DNA of 64,000 nt. It comes from Euzebya tangerina (GTDB taxonomy: Bacteria; Actinomycetota; Nitriliruptoria; Euzebyales; Euzebyaceae). Position 1 is the stretch's first letter. Each line of letters begins with the position of its first letter. Positions 41,482-50,437 of this stretch are shown here, piece by piece. Location: assembly GCF_003074135.1 (NCBI RefSeq), contig NZ_PPDK01000001.1, forward strand, positions 806,001 through 870,000, read 5' to 3'. The translations under genes and the position numbers were made by a program. The notes under the pieces are model-generated. The model saw only the letters and a program-made list of their open reading frames with translations. It had not been told where the DNA came from and did not search any database.

Positions 41482-43458
41482 GTGACCGCCATCGCAGAGA
41501 ACCCCTCCACCGGGACGCTTCCGCGCCGCCGCGGGATCTTCCCGCGGCCCACCAAGACCACCGGTGCCCTGTCGTGGTTGACCACGGTCGACCACAAGAA
41601 GATCGGCATCATGTACGGGATCGGGGCGCTGATCTTCTTCGTCGTCGGTGGGCTGGAAGCCCTGCTCATCCGGGCCCAGCTGGCCACACCCAACGGTGAG
41701 GTCCTCTCCGCGGACCTGTACAACCAGGTCTTCACCATGCACGGCCTGACCATGATCTTCTTCGTCGTCATGCCGCTGGGCGCCGCGTTCATCAACTACC
41801 TGCTGCCGCTACAACTGGGCGCACGAGACGTCGCCTTCCCCCGCATCAACGCGGTCAGCCTGTGGATCTGGGTCGTCGCCGGCCTGTTCGTCTACAGCAG
41901 CTTCTTCTTCGAGGGCGCGCCCAACGGCTCGTGGGTGTCCTACTTCCCGCAGGCCCTCGTCGGCCCTGACCCGGCCGGCAACCTGGCGTCTGACGCGGTC
42001 GCCATCCAGCAGTCACGGATGCTCTTCTACTCCATGGGTCTGCAGATCGCCGGTGTGGCCTCACTGGCCAGTGCGGTCAACTTCGTTACGACCGTGCTCA
42101 ACATGCGCGCACCCGGCATGACGCTGATGCGGATGCCCGTGTTCAGCTGGATGAGCTTCGTCACCGCGTTCCTGCTGCTCTTCGCCATGCCAGTCATCGG
42201 CATCGCCCTGTGGCAGATGATGTTCCAGATCCGCTTCGCCGGTCCCTTCTTCGATCCGCTGAACGGCGGAGACCCCGTCCTGTGGGAGCACATGTTCTGG
42301 CTCTTCGGACATCCCGAGGTCTACATCATGATCCTGCCGGCCTTCGGGATCGTCTCCGAGATCCTGCCGGTGTTCAGCCGCAAGCCGCTGTTCGGATACT
42401 CAGCGATCGTGTTCAGCGGGATCGCCATCGGCTTCCTGGGCTGGGGAGTGTGGGCCCACCACATGTTCACCGCAGGACTCGGTCCGGTCGCGGACTCCGC
42501 CTTCGGAATCGCCACGATGCTGATCGCTGTTCCGACGGGGATCAAGATCTTCAACTGGCTCGGAACGATGTGGGGTGGACAGATCAGATTCACCACCCCG
42601 ATGCTGTTCGCCATCGGGCTGGTGTCGATGTTCACCATCGGTGGTCTGTCCGGCGTGACGCACTCGCTGGTGCCGCACGACACGCAGCAGCACGACACCT
42701 ACTACGTCGTCGCCCACTTCCACTACGTCCTGTTCGGCGGCGCCCTGTTCGGGCTGTTCGGCGGCATCTACTTCTGGTTCCCCAAGGCCTTCGGGCGCCT
42801 CCTGAACGAACGGATCGGCAAGCTCCACTTCTGGTCGATGCTGATCGGGTTCAACCTGACCTTCGCCCCGATGCACCTCCTCGGCCTCAACGGCATGCCG
42901 CGGCGCTACTACACCTACGCCGACGGCATGGGCTGGAACTTCTGGAACGCCGTCGTATCAATCGGCTCGTTGGTGATCGCGCTTTCCTTCGCGATCTTCG
43001 TCATCAACATCATCGTCAGCCGGAACAACCCGCCGGCCGGCGCCGACCCCTGGGACGCCAGGAGCGTGGAATGGCTCACCTCCTCCCCGCCGCCCGTCCA
43101 CAACTTCGACGACATCCCCGTCATCAGTGACAACGACGAGCTGTGGTACCGCAAGTACGCCAGCACCAGTGACGAGGACGCGCCGGTCAGAGTTGCGGCC
43201 GGAGGGTCCGACGACGAGAACCCGGGTGGCCCGTACGGCGACAGGGTCAGCGGCAAGACCGCGAAGGAACTGGGCATCCACATGCCGGACCCCTCCTGGT
43301 TCCCGCTGCTGCTCTCACTCGGCCTACCCATCGCCGCCTACGGCGTGTTCTTCGAGGATCGCATCACGATGACGGCGTTCTTCGCCGTCGGTGGGATCCT
43401 CACCTTCGGCTCGATGCTCGGATGGGCGCTGGAGCCCTCCGCTGAGGAGGACCACTGA
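41482..43458 (+). CDS. ctaD: Cytochrome c oxidase subunit I fused to a C-terminal CtaF-like subunit IV
   Basis: A 658-residue protein. Residues 1-530 are a haem-copper oxidase subunit I: FTMHGLTMIFF (low-spin haem His), FWLFGHPEVYIMILP (CuB His with crosslinked Tyr), WAHHMFTAGL (CuB His pair) and AHFHYVLFGG (haem ligands). After a hydrophilic linker (about 530-605) come two membrane helices (DPSWFPLLLSLGLPIAAYGVFF, ITMTAFFAVGGILTFGSMLGWAL) that match the actinobacterial subunit IV/CtaF, usually a separate gene. GTG 41482 follows ctaC by three bases. Confidence 0.95.
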   Translation: MTAIAENPSTGTLPRRRGIFPRPTKTTGALSWLTTVDHKKIGIMYGIGALIFFVVGGLEALLIRAQLATPNGEVLSADLYNQVFTMHGLTMIFFVVMPLGAAFINYLLPLQLGARDVAFPRINAVSLWIWVVAGLFVYSSFFFEGAPNGSWVSYFPQALVGPDPAGNLASDAVAIQQSRMLFYSMGLQIAGVASLASAVNFVTTVLNMRAPGMTLMRMPVFSWMSFVTAFLLLFAMPVIGIALWQMMFQIRFAGPFFDPLNGGDPVLWEHMFWLFGHPEVYIMILPAFGIVSEILPVFSRKPLFGYSAIVFSGIAIGFLGWGVWAHHMFTAGLGPVADSAFGIATMLIAVPTGIKIFNWLGTMWGGQIRFTTPMLFAIGLVSMFTIGGLSGVTHSLVPHDTQQHDTYYVVAHFHYVLFGGALFGLFGGIYFWFPKAFGRLLNERIGKLHFWSMLIGFNLTFAPMHLLGLNGMPRRYYTYADGMGWNFWNAVVSIGSLVIALSFAIFVINIIVSRNNPPAGADPWDARSVEWLTSSPPPVHNFDDIPVISDNDELWYRKYASTSDEDAPVRVAAGGSDDENPGGPYGDRVSGKTAKELGIHMPDPSWFPLLLSLGLPIAAYGVFFEDRITMTAFFAVGGILTFGSMLGWALEPSAEEDH

Positions 43459-44075
43459 TGAGCACCGTCGACGCTGCTGAACACGGCGCGGCCGACCACG
43501 GGCACGCCACCAACCTGGGGATGTCCAACGAGAAGTTGGGCATGTGGACCTTCATCGGGTCGGAGTGCCTGTTCTTCGGCGCGATGATCGCGACCTACCT
43601 GCTGTACCTGAACCGGACCAACGGCGGGCTGACCGCCTTCGACGTCTTCGACATCCCCTTCACGTCAGCGTCGACGTTCATCCTGCTGATGTCCTCCCTC
43701 GGGATGGTCCTGGCACTGGACGCCCTGCACAAGCGCGACATGCGCGGCTTCCAGACCTGGACGCTGGCGACGGCTGTCATGGGAATGGTGTTCCTGGCGG
43801 GTCAGAAGTATGAGTTCGCCTTCTTCGTCGAAGAGGGCTTCAAGCTCGAGACCAGCCCGTTCAGCGTGTCCTTCTTCATGCTCACCGGCTTCCACGGCAT
43901 CCACGTCACCGTCGGCGTCGTCATGCTGGTCATCCTCTGGGCCCTGTCGCTGCGCGGCGGCATCACCGCCGACAAGCACACCGAGACCGTGGAGCTGGTC
44001 GGCCTGTACTGGCACTTCGTCGACATCGTCTGGATCGTCATCTTCACCGTCATCTACCTGATCCCGGTCGGATGA
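43458..44075 (+). CDS. ctaE: Cytochrome c oxidase subunit III
   Basis: A 205-residue protein with five membrane helices, the typical short subunit III of Gram-positive and caa3 oxidases. LGMWTFIGSECLFFGAMIATYL, GFHGIHVTVGVVMLVILWAL and VGLYWHFVDIVWIVIFTVIYL are conserved family segments. The start overlaps the ctaD stop by one base (TGATG). It completes ctaCDE. Confidence 0.95.
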   Translation: MSTVDAAEHGAADHGHATNLGMSNEKLGMWTFIGSECLFFGAMIATYLLYLNRTNGGLTAFDVFDIPFTSASTFILLMSSLGMVLALDALHKRDMRGFQTWTLATAVMGMVFLAGQKYEFAFFVEEGFKLETSPFSVSFFMLTGFHGIHVTVGVVMLVILWALSLRGGITADKHTETVELVGLYWHFVDIVWIVIFTVIYLIPVG

Positions 44076-44374
44076 CGGAATTTCCACCCGTTGCCGGCCA
44101 AGTCCCCCCTTGGGCGCTGATTGCTCCAGTGTGATCGCAGAATGCGGTGCCACCGGCCCCCCCCGGGCCGAGGCCGGCCACCACGGCCTCGTGGTGTTCT
44201 GGGCGGGACCATCATCTTGTCCTCGCGAACGTGCGGACTGGAGTCTGCTGCCCTCCTGCAAGATGGCCAGATCACATCCGCGATCGGCCTGTCAGTTGGG
44301 CTCCCGCTAGATCCAGGGACCGTCGGAGCACCTACCGGGTGTACCAGTTCGCCGGCCCGAACGGAGCAGCACGG
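44076..44374. other. Intergenic stretch between ctaE and the excisionase-like gene
   Basis: About 300 bases with a terminator-like hairpin at 44169-44191 and no supported gene. An open frame extending the excisionase upstream through this stretch is low-complexity shadow. Confidence 0.5.
44169..44191 (+). terminator. Hairpin downstream of ctaCDE
   Basis: CGAGGCCG and CGGCCTCG, perfect 8-bp arms around GCCACCA, about 95 bases after the ctaE stop. No T run follows. Confidence 0.45.
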
Positions 44375-44677
44375 ATGGCCATCGTCGTTCCACCGCTCAA
44401 AGACGAACTGCACTGGCTCACGAGCGCAGACCCCGTCTCCCCGGATGTAGGTCAACTTGCTGACGAGATTGTCCGCCGATTGAACAAGCACATCGCTTCG
44501 ACGCGCCTCCTAACCCTGCCCGAGGTAGCCGACATGCTGCGATGCTCACAGAAGAGCGTCCGGCGAATGGTGAGAGATGGGCGTCTCAGCGCGTTCAAGG
44601 TTGCTGAGCGGATTCTCTTCAAGCCAGACGAGGTTGGGGCCCTAGTCTCACGGTCGAGGGTGACCTACATCAATTGA
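44375..44677 (+). CDS. Excisionase-like helix-turn-helix protein
   Basis: A 100-residue protein with a C-terminal winged HTH of the MerR/Xis (HTH_17) type: TLPEVADMLRCSQKSVRRMVRDGRLSAFKVAERILFKPDEV. Such proteins act as recombination directionality factors or regulators beside integrases. ATG 44375 follows GGAGCAG. It converges on the integrase gene with a 12-base gap between stops, a standard xis-int neighbourhood. Confidence 0.82.
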   Translation: MAIVVPPLKDELHWLTSADPVSPDVGQLADEIVRRLNKHIASTRLLTLPEVADMLRCSQKSVRRMVRDGRLSAFKVAERILFKPDEVGALVSRSRVTYIN

Positions 44678-44689
44678 CACCACCGAGTC

Positions 44690-45772
44690 CTACGTCAGGA
44701 GTGCAGCGAGGCGGTCGGCGTGCTTGTCCTCATCGAGCAGATGGGCATAGATGTCCGAAGTCGTCGAGACCTTCTCGTGACCGAGCCACCTGGCAACGTC
44801 GACCATCGTCGCGCCATTCGCCAGAAGACGGGATGCGCACGTGTGCCGCAGGTCATACGGCTGGATCCTCGGTTGGCCAATGGCCTTCTTCGCCGGATTC
44901 CAGACATTGTTTCGCCAAGCGGTCAAGCCGAAGGATTGGTCCGGCGTCCTGCGATCCGGGAACAGCCACTGGTCAGCTGACCGCCCCTCCGAGTACGCCT
45001 GCAACACGTCCATGAGCGGCTCTGCTAGCCCGATGACTCTGGTCCGCTCGTGGTCATCGTGCCCCTTGGCCGTCTGGACTGTGACCCGGCGCCTTTCGAG
45101 GTCCAGGTCACCGACCCGGAGCGCCAAGGCTTCGACAGGACGACAGCCCGTGTAGGCGAGCCACATGACGAACACGCGGTCTCGTTCGAAGCGCAACTGG
45201 TCGATGAGCTGGCGAATGACGACGTCGGGTATCGGCTTCGCCTTGCGGCGTGGCGCCGGCGACGGCACCTCGGCTATCGCCGTGCATGGATTGAATGTGA
45301 GCCGCCGCTGGGTGATCGCCAGCTTGAAGGTTCCATCGATGATCTGATAGCACTTGCGCCGGTATGCGGAGGACCGACCGGCATGCTTCATTTGCCGCAG
45401 GACGTCTTCTATATCTGCGGCGCTGATAGCCCCCAGCGGCAGGTCGGCGAACGGTCGTCCGTCCGTCGCGGGACGCACCTCCCCATCGTCATACGGGAGA
45501 CCGATCCACTTCCGAGAGATGCTCAAGAGCGTCTGCTCGTAGTCAGCCCTCCGTGTCTTCGTGTCGAGCCACGTCCTCAGCGCCTCTACGAACCGCCTAT
45601 TGCTCTCGACTGGAGACACGTACTGTCCGGTGGCGACGTCAACTTCGACACTGGCTCGAAATGCCGCTGCTTCGCGGTGTGACCCGAAGGCCTTCGAGCG
45701 ATTGGTCCCATCCTTGGGGTCCCGATAGCGGACTTCGAACGAACTTCCGCGCTTGTGGATGCTGGCCACCAC
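44690..45772 (-). CDS. Tyrosine-family site-specific integrase
   Basis: A 360-residue phage/ICE-type integrase with an N-terminal arm-binding domain (about 1-60), a SAM-like core-binding domain (about 65-165) and a catalytic domain. Catalytic residues: Arg in YTGCRPVEALAL, His-x-x-Arg region in YDLRHTCASRLL, His in LGHEKVSTT and nucleophile Tyr in DIYAHLLD. GTG 45772 or 45769 is preceded by AGGAGG. Its 5' end lies about 120 bases from the 3' end of tRNA-Gly, the classic arrangement for a tRNA-targeting element. Confidence 0.93.
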   Translation of the reverse strand: MVASIHKRGSSFEVRYRDPKDGTNRSKAFGSHREAAAFRASVEVDVATGQYVSPVESNRRFVEALRTWLDTKTRRADYEQTLLSISRKWIGLPYDDGEVRPATDGRPFADLPLGAISAADIEDVLRQMKHAGRSSAYRRKCYQIIDGTFKLAITQRRLTFNPCTAIAEVPSPAPRRKAKPIPDVVIRQLIDQLRFERDRVFVMWLAYTGCRPVEALALRVGDLDLERRRVTVQTAKGHDDHERTRVIGLAEPLMDVLQAYSEGRSADQWLFPDRRTPDQSFGLTAWRNNVWNPAKKAIGQPRIQPYDLRHTCASRLLANGATMVDVARWLGHEKVSTTSDIYAHLLDEDKHADRLAALLT

Positions 45773-45893
45773 GCCTCCTCAACAACCCGGTCGGAGGCCA
45801 CAGTCTAGCTCTTCCGTTCGCATCTGTTCGCACTTCGTTCAGCGGGTGGGACGATCCATTGTTCGATAAACAATTGTGAGCTGCAGTTTCGTG

Positions 45894-45930
45894 TGGAGCG
45901 GGTGAGGGGAATCGAACCCCCGTATCCAGC
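45894..45930. other. Probable attachment site (att) at tRNA-Gly 3' end
   Basis: Tyrosine integrases commonly recombine within tRNA 3' halves. The integrase gene starts about 120 bases from this tRNA end. I did not see a second copy of the tRNA 3' sequence elsewhere in the window, so the opposite junction would lie left of position 1 if the element is intact. The extent given is approximate. Confidence 0.45.
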
Positions 45931-45967
45931 TTGGGAAGCTGGTGTTCTACCATTGAACTACACCCGC
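45897..45967 (-). tRNA. tRNA-Gly (anticodon CCC), CCA encoded
   Basis: A full cloverleaf on the minus strand: acceptor GCGGGTG pairs with CACCCGC, anticodon arm CCAGC-TTCCCAA-GCTGG (anticodon CCC), and a T arm with GGTTCGATTCC. The discriminator base is U, and CCA is encoded at 45894-45896. The 3' end points towards the integrase, so this is the probable chromosomal attachment site. Confidence 0.95.
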
Positions 45968-46004
45968 GGGGGACACGGGATCATACCGGCGCTGGCCGGC
46001 GGGG

Positions 46005-48587
46005 TCAGCCCTGCGTCGCCGGGAGCACCGGTGGGCGGGACTGGATCAGCTGCACGATCGCCGGGTCGGGCAGCGCCGCCTCACCGCCAACCACGACGAT
46101 CGATCCGGGACGGTCCGCCACCGACTCCGCCACCGCCGTCGGAACCCGCTGGAGGCCCGACAGGACCAGGGGCGCCCGGCCGGCCGCCATCGTGGTCGCC
46201 GACAGCGCATCGGCGAACGAACTGCCCTCCACCACCACGGCGGCGATGCGGGACCCCGTGTCCGGGAACACCTCGGCCACGGCCGCCGAGGTCTCGAACC
46301 GGTTCTCGCCGGCGATCCGCTCCAGCGTCGCCTGGCCGGCCGCGCGACTGGCGTCCTGTGCCGTCCGCGACGACACCGCACTACTGCCACCGACAACGAC
46401 GAGCGAGTCAGGCCGGACCTCGCCCAGGTACACGGCCGCCGACTCCGGCACCGACTCACCCATCAGCAGCACGGGCTGCTTGGCCGTGGCCGCCACCGCT
46501 CCCGCCGACAGGGCGTCGGGGAAGTCCAGACCCGTCGTGATCCACACGGTGCCCGGGTCGGTGAAGAACAGATCGGCCACCCGGGCGGCCGTGTCGAAGC
46601 GCGTCGGCCCGAACACCCGACCGACGTCCGCACCCGATGCATCCCGGATCGCCCGGAACGTGGGACTGCTCACGGCGTTCGGCCCACCGATGATGACGAC
46701 CTGCTCGGGCTGCAAGCGGGCGAGCTCTGCCGCCGTCTCGGCCGGCAGGCTCTCACCCGCGGTCAGCAGCAGCGGTGCCCCGATCGATCCGGCCGCCGCA
46801 CCACCGGACAGCGCGTCGGCGAAGTTCTCCCCGCTGGCCACCAGCACCAGTGGCGCTCCACCCGGGAACGTGAACCGACTGGTCGCCGCCGCGGTCGCGT
46901 ATCGGCTCGCCCCACTCAGGCGCTCGGCCCCGATCGTCGGAGCGTCCGGCACGATCGCGTCGAAGGTCGGCACACCCTGCACGGCACATGCCGGCACCGT
47001 CACGTCAACCCCGGCACCCAGGAAGGATGAGACCACCTGCCCGCCACATGAGCCCAGCCCGATCAGGGGCGCGTGGACGCCGTCCGGCACCACGACCTCG
47101 ACCGCGGCACTCAGAGTCTGCGCGGTCCGGCCCACGTAGCTGGCCGGGGTGATCTGATCGAAGGCAGCGCCGACGACCAGCGCCGGGATGTCGCTCTCGA
47201 CGCTGGTCAGCGTGGTGGGGTCGGCGGTCGCGACATCCCAGATCTCACACACCGGCGCGCTGATCGCACCGCTGAACGGCGCGGCGGCGAACGCCTGCGC
47301 CAGCGGGCTGGCGGCGGCCTGGTTGGCCGCTGCCGCCTCAGGGTCGGCCAGACCGAACTCCTCGGCGCAGATGTTGGACAGCTGCATCCCGTAGGCGGAT
47401 GGCAGCGGGCCCTCCTCACCGGAGGAGGGAGGCTGGACGACCAAGGGGGGCCCGTCCGCGCTGGTTCCCAGCGTGAACGCGAAGGCCTCATAGTCCCGGT
47501 CACCGAGGGCATCGAGCAGTGGCGCAATGGGCGCCTCGTCCAGGTAGTGCAGGTTGTACAGGGCGGAGGCGACGAGGTTCGCCGTGAGGGTCAGCGACAC
47601 CTCCGGGCCACCGGCCACCGGGCTCGGCACGGACACGGTGACGGGCGAGGACGCCAACTCCGTGACGGCAGCACCGGCCCGCTCCAGCAGACCGTCGAAG
47701 GTGCACCGCGGATCCGCATCACAGGCTGCAGCGACGGCGGCGAGGGCCTCGTCGTAGGACGGCGGCAACTCCTCCACGAAGTTGGCGTCACCTGGGATCG
47801 GCGAGTTCAGGATCACCCGGTCCCACGAGTCGGGGAACAGCGCCATCGCCCGCAACGCCAGCTTCGAGCCGTAGCTCGTCCCGTACAGCGTCAACTGGTC
47901 CTCGCCGAGCGCCTGTCGCAGCAACTCCACATCCCGCGCGTTATTCAGGGTCGTGAAGGCGTCGAGGTCAGTGATCTGAGCCAGACGGTCGCGACAGGCT
48001 TGGACGGCAGCCAGGAACGGGGACTCCCCCTGCTCCTGCAGGAAGGTCTGCGCGTCATCCACCGGCGACGGCTGAGCAATCCAACTGCCACCGCCCACAC
48101 CGGCCCCGATCTCGGGGCAGTCCAGGTTGGGCTGGCTGTACCCGGTGCCCCGCTGGTCCAGCAGAACCACGTCGCGGGACACCCCCTCCGGCCCGAGGGT
48201 CGCCGAGGCCGCCAGCCCGAACAAGGTCAGTCCCAGCGGGATGGCCGGCTCACCCGGACCACCGGTCAGCTTGAGGATTGGTGGCCCCGTCGGCTCACCC
48301 ACTGCGGAGAGGACCGCGACCGCCAGTGTGGCCGTCCCATCCTGCGGCGCGTCGTGGAACAGCGGCACCTCCAGTTCGAAGCAGTTCACCTCCCTGATGG
48401 TCTGCAGCGTCTGCAGTTCGGTGGAGGTGTCGAGGCCGAAGCACGACTCGTTCGACACCAGCGACGGCTGCCGTGTCGCCGGGTCGTCCCCGCCAGCGGT
48501 CTGCGCCGCCGCCGGGACCACGGCCCCGACGAGTGCGAACACCAGCGCTACCACGATGGCGGCATTCCGAGTGACGAGTCCGTCCAT
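46005..48587 (-). CDS. Secreted alpha/beta hydrolase (tripeptidyl-peptidase-like) with CWB2 cell-wall-binding repeats
   Basis: An 860-residue secreted protein from ATG 48587 (GGAGGAGCAGGGC upstream). After the signal peptide (ending AAAQ) comes an alpha/beta-hydrolase of the proline iminopeptidase/SlpD-type family: LTGGPGEPAI, VVLLDQRGTGYSQPNLDCPE, nucleophile in LTLYGTSYGSKLAL, and His in VPDGVHAPLIGLGSC. The C-terminal 300 residues (about 560-855) hold three CWB2 units (LSGASRYATAAATS, FGPTRFDTAARVAD, IAGENRFETSAAVAE). It should be a wall-attached exopeptidase or esterase. Confidence 0.88.
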   Translation of the reverse strand: MDGLVTRNAAIVVALVFALVGAVVPAAAQTAGGDDPATRQPSLVSNESCFGLDTSTELQTLQTIREVNCFELEVPLFHDAPQDGTATLAVAVLSAVGEPTGPPILKLTGGPGEPAIPLGLTLFGLAASATLGPEGVSRDVVLLDQRGTGYSQPNLDCPEIGAGVGGGSWIAQPSPVDDAQTFLQEQGESPFLAAVQACRDRLAQITDLDAFTTLNNARDVELLRQALGEDQLTLYGTSYGSKLALRAMALFPDSWDRVILNSPIPGDANFVEELPPSYDEALAAVAAACDADPRCTFDGLLERAGAAVTELASSPVTVSVPSPVAGGPEVSLTLTANLVASALYNLHYLDEAPIAPLLDALGDRDYEAFAFTLGTSADGPPLVVQPPSSGEEGPLPSAYGMQLSNICAEEFGLADPEAAAANQAAASPLAQAFAAAPFSGAISAPVCEIWDVATADPTTLTSVESDIPALVVGAAFDQITPASYVGRTAQTLSAAVEVVVPDGVHAPLIGLGSCGGQVVSSFLGAGVDVTVPACAVQGVPTFDAIVPDAPTIGAERLSGASRYATAAATSRFTFPGGAPLVLVASGENFADALSGGAAAGSIGAPLLLTAGESLPAETAAELARLQPEQVVIIGGPNAVSSPTFRAIRDASGADVGRVFGPTRFDTAARVADLFFTDPGTVWITTGLDFPDALSAGAVAATAKQPVLLMGESVPESAAVYLGEVRPDSLVVVGGSSAVSSRTAQDASRAAGQATLERIAGENRFETSAAVAEVFPDTGSRIAAVVVEGSSFADALSATTMAAGRAPLVLSGLQRVPTAVAESVADRPGSIVVVGGEAALPDPAIVQLIQSRPPVLPATQG

Positions 48588-48925
48588 GCCCTGCTCCTCC
48601 ATAGCTGACTGCTCCTCCCGTAGCTTGCTCTCTCCGGCTCAAGTGAGCGTGAATCACCAGGGCCGCGACACCTCCATCATGGCGCAGATCCTCCGACGAC
48701 CGGGATCACGTCAACGATGTGCCGTGTCGGCCGGTCGAGGTCGCCGGCGATGCGGCCCAGCCGCAGCGGCAGAAACCAAGCGTGGCCTGAGTTGGTTGGC
48801 GCACCAGAAGTCGGCCCGAGTTCGTGGAGGAGCGCCGGCGTGTGAACCCCCGTGTCTAGACTGCGGCGCACTCCGGCCGGCGTGCCTCGCCGGCTGCGAC
48901 TCCAGACGTTGAGGTTGACGCACCC
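48588..48925. other. Intergenic region between divergent CWB2 hydrolase and dcd
   Basis: About 340 bases with no supported gene. It should hold both divergent promoters. I see no clear operator or RNA element. Confidence 0.5.
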
Positions 48926-49489
48926 GTGATCCTGTCCGACACCACCATCCGTGCCGCCCTCGAGGAGGGCCGGATCGCCGTCGATCCGCTGGGCGAGGAC
49001 GCCATCCAGCCCTCCAGCATCGACCTGCGGGTGGACGCAGAGTTCCGGGTCTTCAACAACCACCTCTATCCCTACATCGATGTGCGAGACCCTCAGCCGG
49101 ACCTCACCGAGTCCATCACCGTCGAGGAGGACCAGCCGTTCATCCTCCATCCGGGCGAGTTCGTCCTGGGGTCAACGTTGGAGAAGGTGACGCTTCCGAC
49201 CGACCTGGTGGCCCGCATCGAGGGGAAGAGCAGCCTGGGCCGTCTGGGTCTGCTGGTGCACGCGACCGCCGGGTTCGTGGATGCGGGGTTCTCGGGCTGG
49301 CTGACGCTCGAGCTCTCCAACGTCGCCAACCTCCCCATCGCCATCTACCCCAGCATGAAGATCGGACAGCTGGCCTTCTTCCAGCTGGACCAAGAAGCGT
49401 CGGTCGCGTACGGGGACGCCGCGTTGGGGTCGAAGTACCAGGGGCAGCGCGGGCCGACGGCGAGCCGGTACTTCAAGAACTTCGACTGA
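48926..49489 (+). CDS. dcd: dCTP deaminase, probably bifunctional (dUMP-forming)
   Basis: A 187-residue enzyme of the Dcd/dUTPase superfamily. [52 protein letters not shown] and [15 protein letters not shown] match the family closely; Glu in [10 protein letters not shown]'s downstream LTLE is the catalytic region. Sequence resembles the actinobacterial bifunctional enzyme that converts dCTP to dUMP directly. GTG 48926 gives the normal MILSD start. It supplies dUMP for thymidylate synthesis. Confidence 0.95.
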   Translation: MILSDTTIRAALEEGRIAVDPLGEDAIQPSSIDLRVDAEFRVFNNHLYPYIDVRDPQPDLTESITVEEDQPFILHPGEFVLGSTLEKVTLPTDLVARIEGKSSLGRLGLLVHATAGFVDAGFSGWLTLELSNVANLPIAIYPSMKIGQLAFFQLDQEASVAYGDAALGSKYQGQRGPTASRYFKNFD

Positions 49490-49645
49490 TGGGGTCTTGC
49501 GGGGGCTGTGTCGCCTTCCGCGCACCCCCAGCCCGACATATCCCACACCCCGCTGGACCCGGTGCACGCCGAACGGGTTCCCCCTGGCCGCTGTCACAGG
49601 TGTCTTCTAGGTTGCACTTGTACGGCACCACCCCTGGAGGACCCC

Positions 49646-50434
49646 ATGCCCACACGCAACAGCTACGAACCCGGCACCCCCTGCTGGATCGACCTCAACA
49701 GTCCCGATGTCGACGCGTCAACGGCCTTCTACACCGGTCTGTTCGGCTGGAAGGCTGAAGATCAGTTCGCCCCGGACGGCACCAGGATCTACACCAACTT
49801 CATGCATGACGGCGCGAACGTCGCGGGGATGGGCGCCCAGCCGCCGGAGATGGCCGGGATGCCCAACGTGTGGATGAGCTACGTCGCCACCGAGGACATC
49901 GAGACCACGCTTGCCAGAGCCACAGAGGCCGGCGGCGAGGTGATGATGCCGGCCATGGATGTGATGGAGGAGGGGCGGATGGCGATCATCCGCGACCCCT
50001 CTGGCGCCTCGATCTCCCTGTGGCAGGCGGGTAACCACATCGGCGCCGGCGTGTGCAACGAGGCCAACACCTGGTCGTGGAACGAGCTGATGAGCCGCGA
50101 CCTCGAACCGGCGAAGGCCTTCTACAGCCATGTGTTCGGATGGGAGTACGACGTGATGGACATGCCGACCGGGACCTATCACGTGATCAAGGGTGGCGAG
50201 GAGGGCGGGCTGGGCGGCCTGATGGACATGCCGGACGAGGTGCCGCAGCAGGTGCCGAGCTACTGGGGCGTTTACTTCACGGTCGAGGACGCGGCGGCGA
50301 TGCTGGCCAAGGCGAACGACCTTGGCGCTTCGACCACGTTCGAGCCGATGACGACACCAGGCGTGGGCACGATGGCCGGCGTGACCGACCCGTTGGGCGG
50401 GGCCTTCACGCTGATGCAGCCCGAGAGTTCCTAG
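49646..50434 (+). CDS. Tandem VOC-domain (glyoxalase/bleomycin-resistance-like) protein
   Basis: A 262-residue protein of two VOC modules: residues 10-125 (PCWIDLNSPDVDASTAFYTGLFGWKAE... IIRDPSGASISLWQ) and 140-258 (WNELMSRDLEPAKAFYSHVFGWEYD... VTDPLGGAFTLMQP). The fold binds a metal and small molecules; this two-domain form resembles uncharacterised actinobacterial proteins annotated as hydroxylases or glyoxalases. GGAGG precedes ATG 49646. Specific activity unknown. Confidence 0.88.
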   Translation: MPTRNSYEPGTPCWIDLNSPDVDASTAFYTGLFGWKAEDQFAPDGTRIYTNFMHDGANVAGMGAQPPEMAGMPNVWMSYVATEDIETTLARATEAGGEVMMPAMDVMEEGRMAIIRDPSGASISLWQAGNHIGAGVCNEANTWSWNELMSRDLEPAKAFYSHVFGWEYDVMDMPTGTYHVIKGGEEGGLGGLMDMPDEVPQQVPSYWGVYFTVEDAAAMLAKANDLGASTTFEPMTTPGVGTMAGVTDPLGGAFTLMQPESS

Positions 50435-50437
50435 CGC

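Noticed and set aside
47073-48608. 511-residue open frame opposite the CWB2 hydrolase
   Set aside because: Arg/Gly/Gln-rich with no domain, fully antisense to a gene with clear catalytic motifs and signal peptide.
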